Shown piece by piece: positions 53,036 through 62,979 of a stretch of 64,000 nt of DNA. This DNA is from Aequoribacter fuscus (GTDB lineage: Bacteria; Pseudomonadota; Gammaproteobacteria; Pseudomonadales; Halieaceae), in the NCBI RefSeq assembly GCF_009910365.1, contig NZ_CP036423.1, positions 1,240,001 through 1,304,000 of the forward strand, given 5' to 3'. Every line of letters starts with the position of its first letter. The first letter of the stretch is position 1. Made by a program: the position numbers and the translations under genes. The notes beneath the pieces were generated by a model. That model saw nothing but the letters and a program-made list of their open reading frames with translations. It was not told the origin of the DNA and searched no databases.

Positions 53036-54004
53036 ATGTTCAAGTCGTGGCGGACTCGATGGCAGGCGCGCTGGCGACGATTTTTTGCCAGTCGCAGCCC
53101 TCGGCAAGTGCAGGTGACTCTGACTCAAAAACGTATCTATATACTGCCCACGCGTGGGGGATTTACCTTTTTACTGTTGTTATTAGTACTTCTGGTTGCA
53201 GGGATCAATTATCAGAACAACCTGATCTACGGCTTAACCTTTTGGCTGGCGACCGTATTTTTGTTGGCTACTTGGCATACCTATCAGAACATGGCGGGGC
53301 TTACGCTTTCAGCACGTGCCACTGGGCCTGTGTTTGCGGGGAGCGCGGCCCAGTTTGAACTCGCTCTGCAGGCCGGAGTAAACAAGCATTGCGCGCAACT
53401 GACCGTTCTCACTGCCCATGGCGATAGTCAAAGTCTTGCGTTCGTGGGCGAGACCTTGGTGCGCTTACTTTGGTCGGGGCCTACGACACGTCGAGGCTGG
53501 TATAAGCCCGAGAGGCTGACCTTATCGTCGAGTGCCCCTTTTGGTTTGTTCCGGTGTTGGGCGTATGCTTGGCTCGATGCGCGTGCTTTGGTCTATCCAC
53601 GGCCGATTGATGCAATGATCATGAGTGACGGCGCGGGTCAAGGTGATACGCGTCCGCTGGGTAATACCGTCACGCAAGAGCTCGATGGGTTTCGACCTTA
53701 CCGAGTAGGGGACCATCGTAAGCATATTCACTGGGCCACACTTGCCAAAGGGCAGCCTTTACAAACCCGAGAACAGGCCTTGCAACAAGAGAATGAATCC
53801 TGGGTGCTGTGGGACCATTACGGCGGGACCATCGAGCAGCGTTTAAGTGCCATGTGTCAGCGTGTGCTAACCCTGTCTGAGCAGGATAAGTTGTTTGGTT
53901 TGGGACTGCCCAATCAACAAATCGCGCCGAGCCGCGGCTATGAACACCGCGCACAATCGTTACAGGCGTTGGCTCTGTACCGCTTGACCGAGGCGTCATC
54001 CTGA
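53036..54004 (+). CDS. DUF58 domain membrane protein
   Basis: 322 residues. Two hydrophobic segments near residues 40-85 (FTFLLLLLVLLVAGINYQNN and the next stretch) anchor it, followed by the DUF58 core RPYRVGDHRKHIHWATLAKG. It is the usual partner of MoxR ATPases. Its last base is shared with the ATG of the transglutaminase gene, so the three are co-translated. The biochemical role is unknown. Confidence 0.9.
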   Translation: MFKSWRTRWQARWRRFFASRSPRQVQVTLTQKRIYILPTRGGFTFLLLLLVLLVAGINYQNNLIYGLTFWLATVFLLATWHTYQNMAGLTLSARATGPVFAGSAAQFELALQAGVNKHCAQLTVLTAHGDSQSLAFVGETLVRLLWSGPTTRRGWYKPERLTLSSSAPFGLFRCWAYAWLDARALVYPRPIDAMIMSDGAGQGDTRPLGNTVTQELDGFRPYRVGDHRKHIHWATLAKGQPLQTREQALQQENESWVLWDHYGGTIEQRLSAMCQRVLTLSEQDKLFGLGLPNQQIAPSRGYEHRAQSLQALALYRLTEASS

Positions 54005-55962
54005 TGTTGATTCCTCGCGTGGTGTTGTTAATGGTCTTTGGGCTCATGCCCGTGCTATTGGTTCCTTTGTTAGAGGTTGTGCCCAATTGGCTCATTGGCG
54101 TTTATGTGCTTGCGGGCGCCTGGCGCTATGGTGCGTACTTGGGTACAGCGAATTATCCAAAAGCTTGGATCAAAGTGCTATTGGTGGTTGCCTCCGTTGG
54201 CGCCTTGGGTTGGGATATGGGTTCGTGGAAAGGTCTCGAGCCTATGGTGGCACTACTGCTATTAGCGTTTGCCCTGAAAGTCACCGAGCTCGTTACGGTG
54301 CGCGATATGTTGATCTTGATTTTAGTCGCGTATTTTATCGTTGCCGCGCAATTCTTGTTCAGCCAAAGTTTGTTTGCCACTTTCTTGGGAATAGCCGAAA
54401 TCTGGTGGATTACAGCGGTCTTGATCGCAGTCAATTACGGGACACAAGCTCGGTTATTGCAGCGTGCCTTGAGTTTGTCCGGCACCGTATTGGCGCAAGC
54501 GATTCCACTGATGCTGGTGTTGTTTTTTATCTTTCCGCGCTTGGAGCCGTTTTGGGCCGTACCGCTTCAGTCCTCTGGTGGTGTCACGGGCGTGAGTGAC
54601 CGCATGAACCCTGGTGACATCGCGAACTTAAGCCGATCGGCTGCACTGGCTTTTCGCGCCGAATTCGCGGGCCCAGTGCCACCGAATCGAGAGCTTTATT
54701 GGCGCGCGTTAGTATTAGACCGGCAGGTGGGCGAGACATGGCGAGCCTCGATGCCTCAGCCTCGGCGCGCCTTGCCCGGTCTCAGCCCGGAAATCGATGT
54801 CAGTATAACCTTGGAGCCCACTGGGCAGCGTTGGTTGCCTGTGCTTGAAACACCAGCAACGCTATCGGTGCAGGCTTTGATCGCAACATCGAACACCGCT
54901 TTTGCGAGTACCGACGTTAAATCAGACACGCGGTATCGCCTGCTGGCCACCAAAGACAATACTTTCGATATCCTTCGTCCCCTTGAGCGCACGCGATTGC
55001 TACAACTCAGTGCCGGACGCAATCCACAGAGTCGTGCCCTAGCTGAGCGATGGCGTGCAGAGCTAGAGAGCGATCGGGACTACGTGGATGCTGTATTGGC
55101 GTATTTTAGGACGCAGCCGTTTTACTACACTTTGAATCCGCCCACGTTGGGGCCAAATGGGGTCGATGAGTTTTTGTTTTCGACACAGCGGGGCTTCTGT
55201 GAGCATTATGCGGGCGCGTTTACCGAGCTTATGCGCGCAGCGGGGATTCCTGCACGGGTAGTGACTGGTTATCAGGGCGGCGAGTTAAACCCAGTTTCAG
55301 GGGCGGTTGTTGTCCGCCAGTACGACGCCCACGCTTGGTCTGAGGTTTGGCTTGAAGAGCAAGGCTGGGTGCGTGTCGATCCCACCGCAGCGGTTGCGCC
55401 TGATCGTATCGAATATGGGCTCGAACAGGCGCTCGCGGAGGAGGGTAGCTTTCTCGAGAATACGCCACTATCGGCATTACATTTTAAAAATATTGCTTTG
55501 ATTAACGCCGTGCGTTTGCGGCTAGACGCCTTGAGTTATGAATGGCAAAGTTGGGTCTTAGGTTTTGATCGCAGTACTCAATCGACCTTGCTGACCAGGT
55601 TGTTTCAAGGCAACGAAACGTGGAAGTACGCGGTGGCTCTCGCGGCTGCTTGGGTGTTGCTCATGCTGCCTTTCGCGTTGCGCTTGTGGTTGTCGGAGCG
55701 ACCGCACCTTGCCCCCCATGAGCGTGTGCTCGGTGATTTTCTTAGATTGATGAGACAGCATGGATTCGCGCGTGCGCCCGGCGAGTCCCTTGCGCACTTG
55801 CAAGGCCGCATCTCAGCCGCAAATTCGAACAAAGCGAATGCGGCAAATGCCTTCTTAAACACCTATAGCGCTTATCAATATCAGCCGAATAAAGCCCAAT
55901 ACATTAGTGTTGGGGAGTTAAAGCGTTTGCTGCGCGAGTGTAAGCGCAGCTTTAAGGCATAA
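54004..55962 (+). CDS. tgpA: TgpA-type transglutaminase membrane protein
   Basis: 652 residues. The N-terminal 170 or so residues contain about six membrane segments. A periplasmic transglutaminase-like domain follows with the catalytic Cys in RGFCEHYAGAFTELMRAAG (about 400), His in YDAHAWSEVW (about 440) and Asp in RVDPTAAV (about 460). Another membrane segment near 545 precedes a C-terminal cytoplasmic part (DUF4129-like). In Pseudomonas TgpA is essential and linked to the cell envelope; the substrate is not settled. It is closed by a bidirectional terminator. Confidence 0.9.
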   Translation: MLIPRVVLLMVFGLMPVLLVPLLEVVPNWLIGVYVLAGAWRYGAYLGTANYPKAWIKVLLVVASVGALGWDMGSWKGLEPMVALLLLAFALKVTELVTVRDMLILILVAYFIVAAQFLFSQSLFATFLGIAEIWWITAVLIAVNYGTQARLLQRALSLSGTVLAQAIPLMLVLFFIFPRLEPFWAVPLQSSGGVTGVSDRMNPGDIANLSRSAALAFRAEFAGPVPPNRELYWRALVLDRQVGETWRASMPQPRRALPGLSPEIDVSITLEPTGQRWLPVLETPATLSVQALIATSNTAFASTDVKSDTRYRLLATKDNTFDILRPLERTRLLQLSAGRNPQSRALAERWRAELESDRDYVDAVLAYFRTQPFYYTLNPPTLGPNGVDEFLFSTQRGFCEHYAGAFTELMRAAGIPARVVTGYQGGELNPVSGAVVVRQYDAHAWSEVWLEEQGWVRVDPTAAVAPDRIEYGLEQALAEEGSFLENTPLSALHFKNIALINAVRLRLDALSYEWQSWVLGFDRSTQSTLLTRLFQGNETWKYAVALAAAWVLLMLPFALRLWLSERPHLAPHERVLGDFLRLMRQHGFARAPGESLAHLQGRISAANSNKANAANAFLNTYSAYQYQPNKAQYISVGELKRLLRECKRSFKA

Positions 55963-55986
55963 AAAAACCGCCTCGAGAGGCGGTTT
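55961..55986. terminator. Bidirectional terminator between tgpA and acnB
   Basis: AAACCGCCT-CGAG-AGGCGGTTT: a nine-pair stem (55965-55973 with 55978-55986). On the minus strand it is followed by a run of seven T, strong for acnB. On the plus strand the T run is short (TTTGTT), weaker for tgpA. Confidence 0.88.
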
Positions 55987-56003
55987 GTTCAGCTGCATTT
56001 GTC

Positions 56004-58616
56004 TTAAGCGACCTGATCGATCTGGACCGCACCGATGCGCTTACCGTCTTCTGCGCTTTTCAGGAACGACGCCATTTGATCAAAGTTCATGTAGCGATAA
56101 ATCTCTGAAGACATCGAATCTAACTTGTCTGCGTATTCCAGATACTCCGCAGGTGTGGGTAAGCGACCTAGAATCGCACCAATGGCCGCCAACTCGGCAG
56201 AGGTCAGGTACACATTGGCACCATCACCTAAACGGTTAGGGAAGTTACGGGTCGAGGTCGACAATACGGTCGAATTTGGCGCTACGCGTGCCTGGTTACC
56301 CATACACAGCGAGCAGCCAGGCATTTCCATGCGTGCCCCAGCGCGGCCGAAGATGTTGTAATAACCTTCTTCCATCAGCTGGTGCTCGTCCATTTTGGTC
56401 GGTGGTGCCAGCCACAAGCGAGTTGCCATCGCTCCTTTATGCGCATCGAGTAACTTACCAGCAGCGCGGAAGTGGCCGATGTTAGTCATACAGCTGCCAA
56501 TGAAGACTTCGTTAACCGAATCGCCCGCTACCTCAGACAACAAACGTGCATCGTCTGGGTCATTAGGCGCACAAACGATGGGTTCTTTGACTTCGTTAAG
56601 GTCGATTTCGATGACTGCAGCGTATTCCGCATCCGCATCAGCCCGCATTAACGATGGGTTCGCCAGCCACTCTTCCATCGCGCGTGCACGACGCTCAAGC
56701 GTTCGCGGGTCGCCATAACCGTCGGCGATCATCGAGCGCAACAAGACAATGTTAGAGCGCAGGTATTCGGCTACCGACTCCTCCGACAGATCAATCGTAC
56801 ATCCGCCCGCCGAGCGCTCAGCGGAGGCATCGGACAATTCAAACGCTTGCTCTACGGTTAAGTGGCGTAGACCTTCAATTTCGAGGATGCGGCCGGAGAA
56901 GATGTTCTTCTTGCCCTTTTTCTCGACGGTGAGCAAACCTTGTTGAATCGCGTAGTAGGGAATGGCGTGTACCAAATCACGTAGGGTGATACCCGGTTGC
57001 ATTTCACCTTTAAAGCGAACTAAGACGGACTCGGGCATATCTAGCGGCATAACGCCAGTCGCGGCCGCGAAGGCAACCAAGCCAGAACCCGCTGGGAATG
57101 ATACGCCCATGGGGAAACGAGTGTGCGAGTCGCCGCCGGTGCCCACGGTGTCGGGCAACAACATACGGTTTAACCACGAATGGATAATACCGTCGCCCGG
57201 GCGCAACGATACGCCACCTCGGGTCATAATAAAATCAGGCAGCGTGTGTTGAGTTTCAATATCGACGGGTTTCGGATAGGCAGCCGTATGACAGAACGAC
57301 TGCATGGTCAAATCCGCAGAGAAACCCAGACAAGCCAAGTCTTTGAGCTCGTCGCGAGTCATAGGGCCAGTCGTATCCTGAGAGCCCACTGTCGTCATAC
57401 GGGGTTCGCAATACGTGCCGGGGCGAATACCATCGGTACCGCAGGCTTTGCCCACCATTTTCTGAGCCAAGGTGTAACCTTTGCCGGTATCTTCGGGTTG
57501 ATCAGGCGTACGGAACAAGTCAGTACGAGGCAGACCTAGAGACTCACGTGCTTTGGTGGTCAAGCCGCGGCCAATGATTAGGTTGATACGTCCGCCAGCG
57601 CGCACCTCGTCGAGCAGTACTTGGGACTTAAGTTCGAACTCGCTCAAGACGCGGCCGTCCTCGCTTAAGATTTTGCCTTCGTATGGGCGGATTTCGATCA
57701 CATCGCCCATATTTAACTCGTCAACAGGGGCTTCGAATACTAACGCACCAGCATCTTCCATGGTGTTGTAGAAAATGGGAGCCACTTTGCCACCGATACA
57801 GATACCACCGGCGCGCTTGTTGGGTACGCCGTCGATATCGTCACCGAAGAACCAAAGCACACTGTTCGTCGCGGATTTGCGCGATGAGCCCGTGCCCACG
57901 ACATCGCCCACAAACGCAACGGGAAGACCTTTGGCTTTGATCTCGTCAATTTGGCTCATCGGGCCAACGACACCGTGCTCTTCGGGGCTTAAACCGTCGC
58001 GGGTCATTTTGTACATGGCGCGCGCGTGCAATGGAATGTCAGGACGCGACCAGGCATCGGGCGCTGGTGAGAGATCGTCGGTGTTTGTCTCGCCAGTGAC
58101 TTTGAACACGGCAACTTTAATGGATTCGGGAACATCCGTGCGAGAAGTGAACCACTCGCCGTCAGCCCAGGATTGCATCACCGCTTGCGCGTGGCTGTTG
58201 CCACCTTTGGCCAGCTCTTCTACGTCGTGAAATGCGTCGAACATGAGTAAGGTGTGCTTTAACTGCTCTGCTGCGAGCTCTGCTAGGTCTGCATCGTTGA
58301 GTAAGTTAACCAAGGTTTCGATGTTGTAACCGCCATGCATGTTGCCCAACAGTTTTACCGCGTCAGCCTTGCTGATGAGCGGAGAGGCTGCCTCATCCTT
58401 CACGATTGCGCTTAAGAAGGCCGCTTTTACGTAAGCCGCTTCGTCTACACCCGGTGGTACTCGTGTGCTAATTAACTCAACCAAAAAGTCTTCTTCGCCG
58501 GCTGGTGGTGCTTTGAGTAATTCAATTAAACCCGCAACCTGCTCTGCGTTCAGGGGTTTTGGGGGGATGTTTTCTGCTGCACGTTCAGCAACGTGGGCGC
58601 GATAGGCTTCTAACAC
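56004..58616 (-). CDS. acnB: Aconitate hydratase B
   Basis: 870 residues. TCA-cycle isomerase of citrate and isocitrate; AcnB can also act as an RNA-binding regulator when its cluster is lost. The N-terminal HEAT-like domain ([20 protein letters not shown]) is specific for AcnB. The [4Fe-4S] cysteines are seen in [13 protein letters not shown] and [14 protein letters not shown], and the substrate site in [13 protein letters not shown]. The ATG at 58616 is preceded by AAGGAG. It is monocistronic, with its own promoter and terminator. Confidence 0.96.
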   Translation of the reverse strand: MLEAYRAHVAERAAENIPPKPLNAEQVAGLIELLKAPPAGEEDFLVELISTRVPPGVDEAAYVKAAFLSAIVKDEAASPLISKADAVKLLGNMHGGYNIETLVNLLNDADLAELAAEQLKHTLLMFDAFHDVEELAKGGNSHAQAVMQSWADGEWFTSRTDVPESIKVAVFKVTGETNTDDLSPAPDAWSRPDIPLHARAMYKMTRDGLSPEEHGVVGPMSQIDEIKAKGLPVAFVGDVVGTGSSRKSATNSVLWFFGDDIDGVPNKRAGGICIGGKVAPIFYNTMEDAGALVFEAPVDELNMGDVIEIRPYEGKILSEDGRVLSEFELKSQVLLDEVRAGGRINLIIGRGLTTKARESLGLPRTDLFRTPDQPEDTGKGYTLAQKMVGKACGTDGIRPGTYCEPRMTTVGSQDTTGPMTRDELKDLACLGFSADLTMQSFCHTAAYPKPVDIETQHTLPDFIMTRGGVSLRPGDGIIHSWLNRMLLPDTVGTGGDSHTRFPMGVSFPAGSGLVAFAAATGVMPLDMPESVLVRFKGEMQPGITLRDLVHAIPYYAIQQGLLTVEKKGKKNIFSGRILEIEGLRHLTVEQAFELSDASAERSAGGCTIDLSEESVAEYLRSNIVLLRSMIADGYGDPRTLERRARAMEEWLANPSLMRADADAEYAAVIEIDLNEVKEPIVCAPNDPDDARLLSEVAGDSVNEVFIGSCMTNIGHFRAAGKLLDAHKGAMATRLWLAPPTKMDEHQLMEEGYYNIFGRAGARMEMPGCSLCMGNQARVAPNSTVLSTSTRNFPNRLGDGANVYLTSAELAAIGAILGRLPTPAEYLEYADKLDSMSSEIYRYMNFDQMASFLKSAEDGKRIGAVQIDQVA

Positions 58617-58666
58617 GTATGACTCCTTGGTGGTGGTCCATAAAGGGTTTGATATTTTCGCGCTGT

Positions 58667-58695
58667 AGTATAGCGCAAGCGGCTACGAGGGGGAA
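58667..58695 (-). promoter_or_regulatory. Probable acnB promoter
   Basis: On the minus strand, TATACT -10 (58667-58672) is followed by ACAGCGCG. A weak TTCCCC (58690-58695) lies 17 bases upstream. The start of transcription would be about 45 bases before the acnB ATG. Confidence 0.45.
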
Positions 58696-58760
58696 TTCGC
58701 TGCCTGCTATAGCATGTATTCATTTGAGCAATATTGAGGTCAAATTTATGCGCAATGCGT

Positions 58761-58789
58761 TTGGCAAATGGTTTGTGATTCCCTAGTAT
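58761..58789 (+). promoter_or_regulatory. Promoter of the DUF1289-miaE operon
   Basis: -35 TTGGCA (58761-58766), 17-base spacer, -10 TAGTAT (58784-58789) followed by TGCGCC. It lies 30 bases before the DUF1289 ATG and is divergent from the acnB promoter. Confidence 0.65.
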
Positions 58790-58819
58790 TGCGCCTTTAC
58801 CTTCGGAACAGACTTACCC

Positions 58820-59278
58820 ATGTTAGATCGCCCCGTCAAAACTCCCTGCATTGGTGTTTGCTCGACCGGTATCGGTGATCTTGTGTGTCGCGGGTGTAAA
58901 CGATTCGTGCACGAGGTGGTAGATTGGAACGGGTACTCATTGCAACAAAAGCGTATCGTCGATAGTCGTCTTGCACAGTTTTTGGCTCAGTGCATGGCAA
59001 ACCGCTTTGAGGTGGTCAACGAACCGGTGCTCAAAGCCCAGTTAGAATTACAACTGATTCGCTACGATCAGTCGCACGCGCCGCTGTGCTGGGTTTTTGC
59101 GATCTTGAAAGCCGGCGCGAATCAAATCACAGACCCTTCGCTGTTCGGATTTGCCGTGTTGCCATGGTGTCAGAATAAAAGTTTGAAGCAGTTGCGCGAT
59201 GAAGTCGATGAAGAGTATTTTCAGTTATCTCAGGCGCACTACGAACGGTATTTTTTGCAAGGGGTAGCCAGTGAGTAA
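58820..59278 (+). CDS. DUF1289 family cysteine-rich protein
   Basis: 152 residues. The N-terminal DUF1289 motif has four cysteines (TPCIGVCSTGIGDLVCRGC) arranged like a metal or Fe-S site, followed by KRFVHEVVDWNGYS. Many DUF1289 proteins are only 60-80 residues; this one has an extra 90-residue C-terminal part of unknown fold. It overlaps miaE by eight bases, suggesting a shared expression unit. A role beside MiaE, which needs iron, is only inference. Confidence 0.85.
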   Translation: MLDRPVKTPCIGVCSTGIGDLVCRGCKRFVHEVVDWNGYSLQQKRIVDSRLAQFLAQCMANRFEVVNEPVLKAQLELQLIRYDQSHAPLCWVFAILKAGANQITDPSLFGFAVLPWCQNKSLKQLRDEVDEEYFQLSQAHYERYFLQGVASE

Positions 59279-59897
59279 AGGTCAGGTCGTCGATGTGCAG
59301 CCCATTATTGATTTTTTGGGCAGCAAAACACCCCAAGCGTGGATCGACTGTGCCTTGGAAAACCAAGAGACTCTGCTGGTCGATCACGCGAACTGTGAGA
59401 AAAAAGCCGCCTCAACGGCCTTGAATTTGATGTATCGCTATGTTGAATTCCCGCAGCTCTTGCAAAAGTTGTCGCGATTAGCGCGCGAAGAGCTCAGACA
59501 TTTTGAGCAAGTACACGCGATTATGCGCAAGCGTAATATCGACTACCCGCAGTTGAACGCGTCACGCTACGCAGGCGGTTTGCGCGACCAGGTGAGCAAG
59601 CAAGAACCCATGCGTCTGGTGGATACCTTAATCGTGGGTGCGATTATCGAAGCTCGCAGTTGTGAACGTTTCGCCGCTTTAGCACCGCACCTAGATGATG
59701 AGTTGAAGGATTTTTACAGTTCGTTACTCAAATCGGAATCGCGTCATTTTATGGATTACTTGGCGCTCGCTAAGCAGGTGGCCGATGAGGCCGTAGTCGC
59801 TCGTCGAACGGACGAATTGTTGCGTATCGAGAATGCGCTGATCGCCGATCCAGATCCTGAGTTTCGGTTTCACTCGGGCGTGCCTATTGCGGCATAG
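59271..59897 (+). CDS. miaE: tRNA-(ms2io6A37) hydroxylase MiaE
   Basis: 208 residues, GTG start overlapping the DUF1289 gene. MiaE is a diiron monooxygenase that hydroxylates the isopentenyl group of ms2i6A37 in tRNA, using O2. Ferritin-like iron ligands are visible: NCEKKAASTALNL, AREELRHFEQVH, GAIIEARSCERF and KSESRHFMDYL, giving the Glu/His sets of both helices. It converges with lpxH. Confidence 0.92.
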   Translation: MSKGQVVDVQPIIDFLGSKTPQAWIDCALENQETLLVDHANCEKKAASTALNLMYRYVEFPQLLQKLSRLAREELRHFEQVHAIMRKRNIDYPQLNASRYAGGLRDQVSKQEPMRLVDTLIVGAIIEARSCERFAALAPHLDDELKDFYSSLLKSESRHFMDYLALAKQVADEAVVARRTDELLRIENALIADPDPEFRFHSGVPIAA

Positions 59898-59920
59898 CGT
59901 CGATTTTTTTGACCCATCTT

Positions 59921-60649
59921 CTATGCCGTTCGAAGCGGCAGGTGTAAAAACTCGATGGTGGCGTCGTTTGCTCGGCAGACCCACACCGGACGATCGCTAT
60001 GCCAATCTCCCAGTACGATGCGTTCTTTGAGGTCGGGCAGGGGGTGTCTAGCCGGGCGGTGCGTATGCCCGTGGATCAAGACGGTGACATCATAACCTGT
60101 CATGACTCGATCGACCTCAGCATCATTCACATCCATGATGTCATCGGCCTTGACCTGATTGGCTGCTTGACTCATATCTCGGAGCTGGCGAGCCAGCGCC
60201 CGGCGTTGGTCTAAAGGCTGTTCTAATAAATTTTTCTGCCAAGCCTCGGAGCGGACTTGTGCTCTAAATTCCTGATATTCGCTGTCGTCAGTGCACAGTG
60301 AGTCGCCGTGCATCAGCAGAGCCCGCTCGCCTGCAAGTTGCAGCACGTGCGCGTCAGGGAGCAGGGTCGCGCCAACAGCTTGAGCAAAATTTCTACCGAG
60401 CAAGAAGTCGCGATTGCCTTGCATCAGGAAGAGTTCGCATCCGCTGTCAACAATGCTTTTCAGCGTCGCGCACATTTGCTGCGCGAACAGCGAGTCATCG
60501 TCATCGCCAATCCAAGCGTCGACTAAATCGCCGAGAATGTATAGCTCATCGATATCGCTGCAGTGGTCAGCAATAAAGTGCTCGAACGCAAGGCAAAGAT
60601 CAGGAGCGGAATCGCTCAGATGAAGGTCTGAGATGAATAGCCGCTCCAC
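59921..60649 (-). CDS. lpxH: UDP-2,3-diacylglucosamine pyrophosphatase LpxH
   Basis: 242 residues. Hydrolyses UDP-2,3-diacylglucosamine to lipid X in lipid A synthesis at the inner membrane. The metallophosphatase ligands are all present: FISDLHLS (start), LGDLVDAWIGDD, MQGNRDFLLG, LMHGDSLC and VLIHGHTHRP. It lies four bases after ppiB on the same strand, so the two share a transcript from the ppiB promoter. Confidence 0.95.
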   Translation of the reverse strand: MERLFISDLHLSDSAPDLCLAFEHFIADHCSDIDELYILGDLVDAWIGDDDDSLFAQQMCATLKSIVDSGCELFLMQGNRDFLLGRNFAQAVGATLLPDAHVLQLAGERALLMHGDSLCTDDSEYQEFRAQVRSEAWQKNLLEQPLDQRRALARQLRDMSQAANQVKADDIMDVNDAEVDRVMTGYDVTVLIHGHTHRPARHPLPDLKERIVLGDWHSDRPVWVCRANDATIEFLHLPLRTA

Positions 60650-60653
60650 AGGC

Positions 60654-61148
60654 TTAGGCGATTTCTACGATCGACTCGATAATGACAGCGTCAACTGGGA
60701 CGTCCTGGTGACCATTGCGAGACGCCGTCGCTACTGCGCGGATTTTATCGAGAACTTCAGAGCCTTCAGTAACTTTACCGAATACCGCGTAGCCCCAGCC
60801 TTGCATATTTTTACCGCTGTGGTTAAGGAATTCGTTGTTGCTGACGTTGATGAAAAACTGAGCGGTTGCTGAGTGCGGATCCATGGTGCGAGCCATGGCG
60901 ATGGTGCCAAATTCGTTTTTCAGGCCATTGTCCGCTTCGTTTTCAACCGGCGCTTTGGTGGCTTTTTGCTGCATGTTGATGTCGAAGCCACCGCCTTGAA
61001 CCATAAAATTATCGATTACACGATGGAAAATCGTACCGTCGTAAAAGCCTTCGCGAACGTACTCGAGAAAGTTGGCGACGGTTTTGGGCGCCTTTTCCGC
61101 ATCAAGTTCAAGGGTCATGTCGCCGAAGGTGGTGGAAATTTTAATCAT
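60654..61148 (-). CDS. ppiB: Cytoplasmic peptidyl-prolyl cis-trans isomerase B
   Basis: 164 residues, equal to E. coli PpiB. Cyclophilin fold with [14 protein letters not shown] (active-site Arg and Phe) and [18 protein letters not shown]. No signal peptide, so cytoplasmic. It is the first gene of a ppiB-lpxH unit. Confidence 0.95.
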   Translation of the reverse strand: MIKISTTFGDMTLELDAEKAPKTVANFLEYVREGFYDGTIFHRVIDNFMVQGGGFDINMQQKATKAPVENEADNGLKNEFGTIAMARTMDPHSATAQFFINVSNNEFLNHSGKNMQGWGYAVFGKVTEGSEVLDKIRAVATASRNGHQDVPVDAVIIESIVEIA

Positions 61149-61184
61149 AAAAAACTCAGTTTCTGTTACATCGTTGGGGGCGCA

Positions 61185-61213
61185 ATGATACTGATTTTCG
61201 GGGGCGGGGGCAA
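61185..61213 (-). promoter_or_regulatory. ppiB-lpxH promoter
   Basis: On the minus strand: -35 TTGCCC (61208-61213), 17-base spacer, -10 TATCAT (61185-61190) followed by TGCGCCCCC. Transcription would start about 30 bases before the ppiB ATG. Confidence 0.65.
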
Positions 61214-61272
61214 AAAAACCGCCTGTGTAGCTTTACCGAAAGTAATGCCTACCGATTCCAGCGCTTGGACGC

Positions 61273-61278
61273 TATAAT
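61273..61278 (+). promoter_or_regulatory. glnS -10 box (consensus TATAAT)
   Basis: A perfect TATAAT followed by GCGCGG. Transcription would start near 61285, 25 bases before the GTG at 61310; the in-frame ATG at 61277 is inside the -10 box and is therefore not the start. The -35 is weak. Confidence 0.6.
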
Positions 61279-61309
61279 GCGCGGCTTCATAAACCGTCGG
61301 GAATCACCT

Positions 61310-62974
61310 GTGTCTGAGCCATCTAGACCCATGCACTTTTTAGAAACTTTGGTTGCCAAAGATCTCGAAGAAGGCAAAATCAAAAAGGTCGTAACGCGTT
61401 TTCCACCCGAGCCGAATGGCTATTTGCACGTCGGTCACGCCAAGTCCATCTGCTTAAATTTTGGTTTGGCGCAGCGTTTTGGTGGCGATTGTCATCTGCG
61501 TTTTGACGATACCAACCCCGAAAAAGAAAGCGATGAATTCATTCAGGCGATCCAAGCGGACATTCGCTGGCTGGGGTTTGATTGGGCGGGTGATGTTCGC
61601 TATGCCTCAAGTTACTTTCACCAGCTTTACGATTGGGCTTGCGACTTGATTGACCAAGGCTTGGCGTATGTGTGTGATTTGAGTGCAGACGAGGCTCGCC
61701 TTTATCGCGGGACCCTGACCGAACCAGGCCGCAACAGTCCCTATCGCGAGCGCAGTGTTGAAGAGAACCGAACGCTCTTTGCTGCTATGCGCGCGGGTGA
61801 ATTCGATGACGGCGCCAAAGTGTTGCGCGCCAAGATCGACATGGCCAGCCCCAACATGAATTTGCGCGACCCGATCTTGTACCGCATCCGACGAGTTGTG
61901 CACCATCAGACTGGCAGCGAGTGGGTGATTTACCCAACCTACGATTTTGCGCATGGGCAGGGCGATGCCATCGAGGGTATTACGCATTCGATCTGTTCTT
62001 TAGAGTTTGAAGATCATCGTCCTTTGTACGATTGGTTCATTAAAAACCTCCCGGTCCCAAGCGAGCCGCATCAGTATGAGTTTGGGCGTTTGAACCTGAA
62101 CTATACGGTGACGAGTAAGCGCAAGCTTAAGCAATTGGTTGACGATGCAGTGGTCGCTGGCTGGGATGATCCGAGAATGCCCACCATTGCGGGAATGCGT
62201 CGACGTGGCTACTCACCAGCGGCGATTCGCACCTTCTGTGACATGATTGGCGTGACGCGCAGTGACGGAACCGTAGACGTTGCGATGTTGGAACATGCAG
62301 TGCGGGATGACCTGAACAACAACGCTCCGCGCGCGATGGCGGTCTTAAACCCGCTGACCGTGACACTCACGAATCTCAGTGAAGATCATCGCGAAATTGT
62401 TATTTCGCCCAATCATCCTCAGAATGAGGCACTGGGTGAGCGCGAATTGGCGTTTACGCGGCAAGTGGTGATCGATGCGGATGACTTCCGCGAGGAAGCG
62501 AACAAAAAATTTAAGCGCTTGGTATTGGGCAAGCGCGTGCGCTTGCGTAACGCCTATGTCATCGAGGCGTATGATGTGGTGAAAGACGCACAGGGTCAGA
62601 TTGTCGAAGTGCTGGCTAAGGTCATCGAGAACACGGTAGGTAATGATCCTGAAGACGGCATTAAGCCAAAAGGCGTTATCCAGTGGGTATCGAAAAGCGA
62701 AGGTGGTCGTGCCACGATTCGCTTGTATGATCGTTTATTTACGCAAGCTGAACCCGAAGCGGGAGGCGATTTTATGGCGGTCGTAAACCCCAACTCGCTG
62801 GTTGTTATCGAGAATGCCTATGTCGAGCCGAGTTTGCTAGCCGCCACACCTGAGCAGGCTTTCCAGTTTGAACGCGAAGGTTACTTTGTAGCCGATCGTT
62901 TTGATCACAGTGCAGAAGCGCCCGTTTTTAACCGTACTATCGGTTTGCGTGACACCTGGCAAGAGGGCGCCTGA
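61310..62974 (+). CDS. glnS: Glutaminyl-tRNA synthetase
   Basis: 554 residues from the GTG at 61310, the same length as E. coli GlnS; upstream in-frame TTG and ATG codons lie in the promoter. Class I synthetase with HIGH-type motif [16 protein letters not shown] and KMSKS-type [10 protein letters not shown], then the C-terminal beta-barrel anticodon-binding domain (about 340-550). It charges tRNA-Gln, so the organism does not rely on the transamidation route alone for glutamine. cysS follows after five bases. Confidence 0.96.
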   Translation: MSEPSRPMHFLETLVAKDLEEGKIKKVVTRFPPEPNGYLHVGHAKSICLNFGLAQRFGGDCHLRFDDTNPEKESDEFIQAIQADIRWLGFDWAGDVRYASSYFHQLYDWACDLIDQGLAYVCDLSADEARLYRGTLTEPGRNSPYRERSVEENRTLFAAMRAGEFDDGAKVLRAKIDMASPNMNLRDPILYRIRRVVHHQTGSEWVIYPTYDFAHGQGDAIEGITHSICSLEFEDHRPLYDWFIKNLPVPSEPHQYEFGRLNLNYTVTSKRKLKQLVDDAVVAGWDDPRMPTIAGMRRRGYSPAAIRTFCDMIGVTRSDGTVDVAMLEHAVRDDLNNNAPRAMAVLNPLTVTLTNLSEDHREIVISPNHPQNEALGERELAFTRQVVIDADDFREEANKKFKRLVLGKRVRLRNAYVIEAYDVVKDAQGQIVEVLAKVIENTVGNDPEDGIKPKGVIQWVSKSEGGRATIRLYDRLFTQAEPEAGGDFMAVVNPNSLVVIENAYVEPSLLAATPEQAFQFEREGYFVADRFDHSAEAPVFNRTIGLRDTWQEGA

Positions 62975-62979
62975 TTCAC

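Noticed and set aside
61265-61309. glnS starting at TTG 61265 or ATG 61277.
   Set aside because: Both overlap the TATAAT promoter element and give a tail not found in the family; GTG 61310 gives the standard 554 residues.
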